A stretch of DNA of 5,043 bases from Coriobacteriia bacterium. Its GTDB lineage: Bacteria > Actinomycetota > Coriobacteriia > Anaerosomatales > JAENZW01. Below are positions 1 to 4,509 of the stretch, one piece after another. The notes beneath the pieces are model-generated. The model was given only the letters and a program-made list of their open reading frames with translations, did no database searches and was not told the DNA's origin. A program made the translations under genes and the position numbers. The stretch covers positions 1 through 5,043 of the forward strand of contig JAOUET010000136.1 in the NCBI GenBank assembly GCA_029858605.1. Direction: 5' to 3'. Every line of letters begins with the position of its first letter. Position 1 is the stretch's first letter.

Positions 1-90
1 GACCAGCGCGCATTCTCCTCGACCGAGGAGCTCGCAAAGCAGATGAGCACGGACATCTCGGATGCGCTTCGCGTAGCGGAGGGTCGATGA
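1..90 (+). CDS. ribF: C-terminal end of probable bifunctional riboflavin kinase/FAD synthetase (partial)
   Basis: Only the last 29 codons and the TGA stop (88-90) are in the window; the gene starts upstream. The visible peptide runs DQRAFSSTEELAKQMSTDIS and ends DALRVAEGR. It resembles the end of RibF proteins, where a short strand reading roughly 'LRDE.RF' is followed by 'S.e.L..Qi..Dv..Ar', the last helix of the riboflavin kinase domain. RibF makes FMN from riboflavin and then FAD in the cytoplasm. Context supports the call, since ribF commonly lies just upstream of rpsO (truB-ribF-rpsO-pnp). The stop overlaps the next start as ATGA, which suggests translational coupling to the following small gene. 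The fragment is too short for domain-level proof, so the identity rests on the C-terminal pattern plus synteny. Confidence 0.62.
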   Translation, partial: DQRAFSSTEELAKQMSTDISDALRVAEGR

Positions 91-401
91 GCGATCTCGA
101 CGACAGGATGCCGCCGGATCCATGGGCCAAGGAGGGTATCGATCCCTGGACGCTCGAGCAGGCTGAGGCGCTGGTCCGCGAAGGTGTGACCGGCGACGAT
201 CCGCGCTGGAGGGCGATCGAGGACGGGCCCTTGCTCGACGACTTCGACGTTCGCGAGACCGATTCGACGCCCGGTGGAGTTGTGCCCTCGACAAGACGCC
301 CCGCCTACCGTCGACAGGGGAGCCGCCACGTCGTCGGATTGCTCGCGGGCACGATCGCGATTCTCCTGGTCGTGGCCCTCGTGCTCATGATGGTGCGCTA
401 G
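87..401 (+). CDS. Small hypothetical protein with one C-terminal membrane helix (tail-anchored type)
   Basis: This 104-residue protein is not one I recognise. Residues 1-60 are acidic and soluble-looking, with two DPW tripeptides (11-13 and 19-21), a DDPRW motif (37-41) and a probable amphipathic helix around 22-33. Residues 61-69 look like a flexible Pro/Gly/Ser/Thr linker. A basic patch (70-81, RRPAYRRQGSRH) precedes a hydrophobic stretch (82-103) long enough to cross the membrane once, with one Arg after it. By the positive-inside rule the N-terminal part should be cytoplasmic, making this a tail-anchored protein without a signal peptide. The ATG at 87 is chosen because GGAGG (78-82) lies 4 nt upstream and because the ATGA overlap with the preceding gene is typical of a coupled operon pair. 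Base and codon use look like the neighbours. Function is unknown; a role in anchoring or recruiting a partner is only a guess. Confidence 0.75.
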   Translation: MSDLDDRMPPDPWAKEGIDPWTLEQAEALVREGVTGDDPRWRAIEDGPLLDDFDVRETDSTPGGVVPSTRRPAYRRQGSRHVVGLLAGTIAILLVVALVLMMVR

Positions 402-404
402 CGT

Positions 405-442
405 GGTGCACCGCGACCGCTGGGTGCGACATGCCCGGCACC
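405..442. repeat. Cluster of GGTGC/GCACC inverted repeats overlapping the rpsO promoter
   Basis: The palindrome GGTGCACC (405-412) is followed by GGTGC (423-427) and GCACC (438-442). The middle GGTGC can pair with either flanking GCACC (408-412 or 438-442), each with a 10-nt spacer. The second dyad straddles the -35 hexamer at 426-431. This could be a protein-binding operator, a weak hairpin at the end of the upstream transcript, or chance in GC-rich DNA. No T-run follows, so it is not a standard terminator. Confidence 0.3.
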
Positions 443-454
443 GTGTGCTATACT
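426..454 (+). promoter_or_regulatory. Probable housekeeping-sigma promoter for rpsO (and pnp)
   Basis: The -35 element GCGACA (426-431, 4 of 6 matches to TTGACA) lies exactly 17 bp from the -10 element TATACT (449-454, 5 of 6 matches to TATAAT). The -10 is preceded by TGC (446-448), giving an extended -10. Transcription would start near 460-462, leaving a leader of about 87 nt. It lies 25 bp after the stop of the small membrane-protein gene, so rpsO can be expressed independently of ribF. TATACT also stands out in GC-rich surroundings. Confidence 0.65.
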
Positions 455-460
455 GCGCAG

Positions 461-547
461 GTTGATCATACCCCTGCCTGTGACGCGCGATCCACCGACG
501 CCGATCTCGGACGGGGGCGGACTCAAGAAGGAAAGGTGAAACCGAAT
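461..547 (+). promoter_or_regulatory. rpsO 5' leader with ribosome binding site
   Basis: This is the leader of about 87 nt expected from the promoter at 426-454. Its end is purine-rich and holds AAGGA (528-532) and AAAGGTGA (532-539). The second has a six-base AGGTGA match to the 16S tail and sits 8 nt from the ATG at 548, which fixes that start. S15 represses its own translation through rpsO leaders in several phyla, so this leader is a candidate site. The pairings I can see are weak: CCGA/TCGG within 501-510, CGCC (499-502) with GGCG (516-519), and CACC (493-496) with GGTG (535-538) of the ribosome binding site. Autoregulation here is inferred. Confidence 0.4.
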
Positions 548-817
548 ATGTCGCTGCCCAAGGACGTCAAGACGTCCATCATCGCCGAGCACGCCCGTTC
601 AGAGGGCGACACCGGCTCACCCGAGGTCCAGATCGCGCTCCTCTCAAAGCGCATCAACGACCTCACCGAACATCTGAAAGTGCACACGAAGGACCACCAC
701 ACTCGCCGCGGGCTCTTGAAGCTCGTAGGCCAGCGTCGTCGCTTGCTCAACTACCTCAAGAAGACCGACATCGAGCGCTACAGAGACGTCATCGCCAAGC
801 TCGGACTCCGTGGATAG
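548..817 (+). CDS. rpsO: 30S ribosomal protein S15
   Basis: The product is 89 residues, the usual S15 length, and matches the family end to end. S15 is a primary binder of 16S rRNA that nucleates assembly of the 30S platform and contributes to an intersubunit bridge. Visible signatures are GDTGSPEVQ (20-28), the DHHTRRGLLKLVG core (49-61), the basic QRRRLLNYLKK helix (62-72) and the ending YRDVIAKLGLRG. H42 and D49 correspond to the RNA-contacting H41 and D48 of mature E. coli S15. T52 stands where Ser is usual. The frame is open upstream to an ATG at 431, but that start lies inside or before the promoter and would add 39 residues unlike S15. A GTG at 536 would add only four residues and overlaps the ribosome binding site. 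ATG 548 with AGGTGA 8 nt upstream is therefore preferred. The gene is paired with pnp 129 nt downstream. Confidence 0.98.
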   Translation: MSLPKDVKTSIIAEHARSEGDTGSPEVQIALLSKRINDLTEHLKVHTKDHHTRRGLLKLVGQRRRLLNYLKKTDIERYRDVIAKLGLRG

Positions 818-849
818 GTGTCCTTCGACGATGTGACGGCGGAGCAAGA

Positions 850-888
850 TGCCCCGCCGCAGGGCACGACGCCCGGAGCTACCGGGGC
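850..888 (+). promoter_or_regulatory. Two tandem GC-rich stem-loops with an alternative pairing, in the rpsO-pnp spacer
   Basis: Hairpin A is TGCCC (850-854) with GGGCA (862-866) around a 7-nt loop. Hairpin B is CCCGG (872-876) with CCGGG (882-886) around AGCTA. An exclusive alternative joins GCCCCG (851-856) to CGGGGC (883-888), with GGGC (862-865) pairing GCCC (871-874) inside. No T-run follows, so a classical terminator is unlikely. In E. coli the pnp leader forms a duplex cut by RNase III and then acted on by PNPase for autoregulation. A similar role is plausible by position but not shown here. Confidence 0.4.
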
Positions 889-913
889 CGCACGCCTTCC
901 GCGCAAGGGGCGC

Positions 914-942
914 GGGAGAGAGGGAAGAGGAAGAAGAGAGAG
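914..942 (+). promoter_or_regulatory. 29-nt all-purine tract ending just before the pnp start, with a diffuse ribosome binding site
   Basis: Every base from 914 to 942 is A or G. The best Shine-Dalgarno-like pieces are AGGGA (921-925) and GAGGA (927-931), the second 15 nt from the ATG and so further than ideal. Closer in there are only GAGAGAG repeats. The in-frame TAG at 944-946 directly abuts the ATG at 947, which rules out a longer N-terminus. Initiation therefore appears to rely on an unstructured purine tract, a possible control point for PNPase level. Confidence 0.5.
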
Positions 943-946
943 CTAG

Positions 947-3121
947 ATGGATAAAGTAGTCGAGAGTTTCGAACTGTTCGGCAAGGAGTACGTGCTAGAG
1001 ACCGGAGAACTGGCAAACCAGGCGGGCGGTGCCGTCGTGGTCAGGCAAGGCGACACGATGGTACTGGTCACCGCGACCGCATCCAAGGAACCCAAAGACC
1101 TGGACTTCTTTCCGCTCACGGTCGACTTCGAGGAGCGGATGTACGCGGCAGGCAAACTGCCCGGCGGCTTCATCAAGCGCGAAGCTCGTCCCAGCGAGAA
1201 AGCGATTCTCACCGCTCGCATGATCGACCGCCCCATCAGGTCCGCCTTCGCCGACGGCTTCCGCAACGAGGTCCAGATCATCGCGACCGTCTTGTCGGCC
1301 GACCAAATCCACCAGCCGGACATCATCGGTGTCATGGGGGCCTCGGCTGCACTGCTTCTCGCCGGCGTCCCCTTCGAAGGCCCTCTTGCAGGAGTGCGCG
1401 TCGCACGTGTCGATGGAGAGTACATCGCGAACCCGACCTTCGACGAGCTGGAAGACTCCACCCTCGACCTCGTCGTGGCCGGATCGCCCGACGCGATCTA
1501 CATGGTGGAGGCAAGCGCCCTCGAAGTCTCAGAGGACGAAGTGCTCGACGCAATGGCTTTCGCCCAGGAAGCGATCGCAACCTTGTGCGAGATCCAGCAG
1601 CGATTCGTCGCTCGTGCCGAGATCACTGAGATGGAAGTCCCCTTGCGCGAGATCGACGCCGAATTGCGCGATCGCGTCTTCGCACATGCAGAGAAGATGC
1701 GCGCCGCACTGCACAACCCCGACAAGCACGCGCGCATGGACGCAGTCGCAGAAGCGAAGGCTGAGATAGCAGCCACCTTCAGCGAAGAAGAGCTCGACGC
1801 GTCCACGAAGGATGTCAAAGCGCTTCTGAAGGAGCTCGAGAAGAAGACGATGCGCGCGATGGTGCTCGAGGAAGGCGAGAGGGCGGACGGTCGAGCGCTC
1901 GACGAGGTTCGCCCCGTCAGTTGCACGGCTGGCTACCTGCCCCGCGCCCACGGCTCCGGCCTCTTCACTCGTGGCCAGACCCAGGTCCTTTCCGTGCTGA
2001 CGCTCGGGATGCTCTCCGAGTGGCAGCGCATCGACACGATCGACGTCGCGGAAGGCAAGCGCTACCTGCACCACTACAACTTCCCGCCCTTCTCGACGGG
2101 CGAGACCGGCTTCATGCGCGGCCCCAAGCGCCGCGAGATCGGCCACGGCGCTCTCGCAGAGCGCGCCCTGCTGCCCGTGATCCCGGCCGAGGAAGACTTC
2201 CCGTACACGATTCGCATCGTGAGCGAGGTCCTCGAGTCCAACGGCTCATCGTCGATGGGCTCCGTATGCGGCTCGTCACTCGCGCTGATGGACGCCGGCG
2301 TGCCGATCAAGGCTCCGGTTTCCGGCGTGGCCATGGGACTCATCAAGGAGGACGACAAGGTCGCGATCCTGACCGACATCCAGGGGCTCGAGGACTTCCT
2401 CGGCGACATGGATTTCAAAGTCGCAGGCACCGAGAACGGGATCACCGCGCTGCAGATGGACAACAAGGCCAAAGGCCTTTCGGCCGAGATTCTCGCGCAG
2501 GCGCTGCGCCAGGCGAAAGCCGGACGAGCGCACATCCTCGGCAAGATGCTCGAAGCCATCAAGGTGCCCAGGGAGGCGCTGTCCGAATACGCGCCGCGCA
2601 TCCTCACGATCCACATCCCCGTCGACAAGATACGGGAAGTCATCGGCTCGGGCGGCAAGGTCGTCCGCGGCATCCAAGAGGAGACCGGCGCGCAGATCGA
2701 CATCCAGGAGGACGGCACGATCTACATCGCCAGCAAGGATCTCGGCGGCGAGGAGGCCCTGCAACGCATCCAGGCCATCGTCAAGGAGCCGGAGATCGGG
2801 GAGCGCTACGTCGGACGAGTCGTGTCGATCCAGACGTTCGGCGCCTTCATCCAGCTCACACCCGGCAAGGACGGACTCCTCCACATCTCGCGAGTGGCCA
2901 AGGGTCGCATCGACAAAGTCGAGGACATGCTCAGTGTCGGCGACGAGGTCGAGGTCGAGATAATCGATATCGACGACCGCGGGAAGGTCTCGCTCGACCG
3001 AATCGACAAGCCCGAGGCGCCGAAGTCTTCCGGAACCGATAAGCCGGGCGGCCGCGAGCGCGGCGAAGGAGACCGCCACGAAGGCTCAGGGGCGCAGCGC
3101 CGGCCTCGGCGTCGGCACTAG
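947..3121 (+). CDS. pnp: Polyribonucleotide nucleotidyltransferase (PNPase)
   Basis: The product is 724 residues, a full-length PNPase: a cytoplasmic, normally trimeric 3'-5' phosphorolytic exoribonuclease that releases nucleoside diphosphates and can also add tails. Domains in order are the first RNase PH core (about 1-140) with its C-terminal subdomain (about 145-215), an all-helical linker (about 240-305), the catalytic second RNase PH core (about 315-545), KH (about 552-612, GSGG at 567-570), S1 (about 618-687, from GERYVGRVV) and a basic Gly/Arg-rich tail (688-724). By alignment to E. coli, D483, D489 and K491 match the metal/catalytic D486, D492 and K494. S434-S436 in NGSSSMGSV match the phosphate-binding serines, and R395-R396 match R398-R399. 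FIKREARPSE (75-84) carries K77 where E. coli has Arg. An in-frame stop just upstream fixes the start. Actinobacterial homologues are sometimes named guanosine pentaphosphate synthetase I. It probably shares a transcript with rpsO. Confidence 0.98.
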   Translation: MDKVVESFELFGKEYVLETGELANQAGGAVVVRQGDTMVLVTATASKEPKDLDFFPLTVDFEERMYAAGKLPGGFIKREARPSEKAILTARMIDRPIRSAFADGFRNEVQIIATVLSADQIHQPDIIGVMGASAALLLAGVPFEGPLAGVRVARVDGEYIANPTFDELEDSTLDLVVAGSPDAIYMVEASALEVSEDEVLDAMAFAQEAIATLCEIQQRFVARAEITEMEVPLREIDAELRDRVFAHAEKMRAALHNPDKHARMDAVAEAKAEIAATFSEEELDASTKDVKALLKELEKKTMRAMVLEEGERADGRALDEVRPVSCTAGYLPRAHGSGLFTRGQTQVLSVLTLGMLSEWQRIDTIDVAEGKRYLHHYNFPPFSTGETGFMRGPKRREIGHGALAERALLPVIPAEEDFPYTIRIVSEVLESNGSSSMGSVCGSSLALMDAGVPIKAPVSGVAMGLIKEDDKVAILTDIQGLEDFLGDMDFKVAGTENGITALQMDNKAKGLSAEILAQALRQAKAGRAHILGKMLEAIKVPREALSEYAPRILTIHIPVDKIREVIGSGGKVVRGIQEETGAQIDIQEDGTIYIASKDLGGEEALQRIQAIVKEPEIGERYVGRVVSIQTFGAFIQLTPGKDGLLHISRVAKGRIDKVEDMLSVGDEVEVEIIDIDDRGKVSLDRIDKPEAPKSSGTDKPGGRERGEGDRHEGSGAQRRPRRRH

Positions 3122-3139
3122 TCGGCAGGACGCTGGACA

Positions 3140-3164
3140 GGGGCGGCGAAGGCGACACCGCCCC
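3140..3164 (+). promoter_or_regulatory. Strong stem-loop in the pnp to M16-peptidase spacer
   Basis: GGGGCGG (3140-3146) pairs perfectly with CCGCCCC (3158-3164) around an 11-nt loop. The palindrome GTCGCGAC (3165-3172) follows at once. There is no T-run. Possible roles are a protective 3' structure, an mRNA processing site or a U-less attenuator typical of GC-rich genomes. A full terminator is less likely because the next gene starts 32 nt after the stem and I see no promoter between them. Confidence 0.4.
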
Positions 3165-3195
3165 GTCGCGACGCGCAACTGACGGGAGCCGACCG

Positions 3196-4446
3196 ATGTT
3201 CTATCGCAAGACGGTTCTGCCAAACGGCATAACGGTTCTGACCGAGCCCATGGACACGGTCCGATCGGTCGCGCTCGGTATCTGGCTGGCCGTAGGTAGC
3301 AGGGATGAGTCTTCGGCAGAGGCCGGAATGTCCCACTTCATGGAACACATGATGTTCAAGGGAACGCCGACTCGCACCGCCGCTCAGATCTCGGAGGCTT
3401 TCGACGGTCTGGGCGCCGAGCTCAACGCCTTCACCTCCAAGGAATACACGTGCTACTACTGCCGGCTCGTCGACGAGCATCTCCCGACGGCCGTCGAGGT
3501 CTTGTCCGACATGGTGGTGCGCTCGCTTCTCGATGAATCCGCCTGCCAAAGCGAACGCGAGGTCGTCATCGAGGAGATCGCTCGCACCGAAGACACCCCT
3601 GACGATCACATCCACGAGCTGTTTGCCAACACGCTTTGGCCGGACCACCCGATCGGTCTTCCCGTGCTCGGCAACCGCGACACGGTCGGCGGCTTCGACC
3701 AGGGCAAGGCCGTCACGTTCCGTGAGAAGCACTACGTCACCGGCAACTGCGTTGTCGCCGCCGCCGGAAGCGTCGACCACGACTCGCTGGTCGAACTCGT
3801 CGACGACAATCTGGCGCTTGTTCAAGGTCCACGCAGCGAGCGGCCGCGCGCCGAATCAGTCACGCGACCGCAGCTCGCCGTCCTCACGAAGGAAACCGAG
3901 CAAGCGCACATCTGCTACGGCGGCACGTCGCTGAACTCCCGTCACGAAGACCGGTTCATCTTCTCGATCATCGACACGGTGCTCGGCGGCGGTATGTCTT
4001 CTCGGCTCTTCCAGGAGATACGGGAGAAGAAGGGTCTTGCCTATTCGGTGTACAGCTTCCACTCGCTCTACCAGGACACGGGCCAGTTCGCCGTGTACGC
4101 GGGGACGCGCCCGGCGAATGCCGAACAGGTCGTGAGGCTCATCCAGACCGAGATCGAGAGAGTGCGCACGTCGGGAGTGACCGCCAAAGAACTCGTTCGC
4201 GCGAAGGAATCCATCAAGGGACACCTCGTGCTGGCACTGGAGAGCACGCGCAACCGAATGACCCGTCTCGGCAAGAACGAGTCGACAGGGGGCGAGTTGC
4301 TCTCGGTGGACGAGATCGTGCAGCGGATAGACGTAGTGACGGAGGAAGACGTCCGCCGCGTTTCGGAAGAAGTGTTCTCCTCCGAGAAGGTACTGGCTCT
4401 CATCGGACCGTTCGCTTCCGAAGATGTGGCGCATCTTGCGGGCTAG
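3196..4446 (+). CDS. M16 family zinc metallopeptidase (processing-peptidase-like, PepR/MlpA type)
   Basis: The product is 416 residues, the usual size for single-unit bacterial M16B peptidases, which fold into two homologous halves forming a clamshell. The inverted zinc motif HFMEH (47-51) supplies H47 and H51 as ligands and E50 as catalytic base. E127 in VVIEEIART is the expected third ligand, 75 residues on. The second half has the substrate-binding pattern SSRLFQEIREKKGLAYSVYSF-like segment around 268-288, including R276 and Y283. No signal peptide or membrane segment is seen, so it should be cytoplasmic, cleaving peptides or small protein substrates that cannot be read from sequence. The start is chosen for GGGAG (3184-3188) 7 nt upstream and the family-typical opening FYRKTVLPNGITVLTE. 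The position between pnp and dapB matches pepR in Streptomyces. One oddity is a CYYC (86-89) beside the active site where CYYA or similar is usual. Confidence 0.95.
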   Translation: MFYRKTVLPNGITVLTEPMDTVRSVALGIWLAVGSRDESSAEAGMSHFMEHMMFKGTPTRTAAQISEAFDGLGAELNAFTSKEYTCYYCRLVDEHLPTAVEVLSDMVVRSLLDESACQSEREVVIEEIARTEDTPDDHIHELFANTLWPDHPIGLPVLGNRDTVGGFDQGKAVTFREKHYVTGNCVVAAAGSVDHDSLVELVDDNLALVQGPRSERPRAESVTRPQLAVLTKETEQAHICYGGTSLNSRHEDRFIFSIIDTVLGGGMSSRLFQEIREKKGLAYSVYSFHSLYQDTGQFAVYAGTRPANAEQVVRLIQTEIERVRTSGVTAKELVRAKESIKGHLVLALESTRNRMTRLGKNESTGGELLSVDEIVQRIDVVTEEDVRRVSEEVFSSEKVLALIGPFASEDVAHLAG

Positions 4447-4460
4447 CCGACGTGAGATTC

Positions 4461-4474
4461 CGCGAGAGCTCGCG
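4461..4474 (+). promoter_or_regulatory. Short perfect inverted repeat upstream of dapB
   Basis: CGCGAG (4461-4466) is the exact complement of CTCGCG (4469-4474). In RNA this would form a 5-bp stem closed by a GAGC tetraloop. It lies 15 nt after the M16 stop and 19 nt before the dapB ribosome binding site. No T-run follows. It may be a small mRNA structure or chance in GC-rich sequence. Confidence 0.25.
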
Positions 4475-4493
4475 CTGGGTGGGGAAAGGACTC

Positions 4494-4500
4494 GAGGAGG
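4494..4500 (+). promoter_or_regulatory. Ribosome binding site of dapB
   Basis: GAGGAGG is a near-perfect Shine-Dalgarno sequence lying 9 nt before the ATG at 4510. It decides the start codon, and the reading frame from this ATG begins directly with the DapB nucleotide-binding strand. Confidence 0.8.
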
Positions 4501-4509
4501 CGCAGAAAG

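Noticed and set aside
431..547. Upstream extension of rpsO to an ATG at 431
   Set aside because: The ATG lies at the -35 element of the likely promoter, so it is not in the transcript. The added 39 residues are not S15-like, and the ATG at 548 has a well-placed AGGTGA and gives the exact family length.
1921..3042. 373-codon plus-strand frame inside pnp
   Set aside because: It is an Arg/Pro/His-rich out-of-frame reading of PNPase with no ribosome binding site; the PNPase frame is intact across it.
2276..3079. 267-codon minus-strand frame opposite pnp
   Set aside because: It is a mirror of the acidic and hydrophobic pattern of the PNPase KH/S1 region, with no independent signal.
3134..3139. 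TGGACA, resembling a -35 element before the M16 gene
   Set aside because: The sequence about 17 bp downstream (ACCGCC) has no resemblance to a -10 element, so I do not call a promoter.
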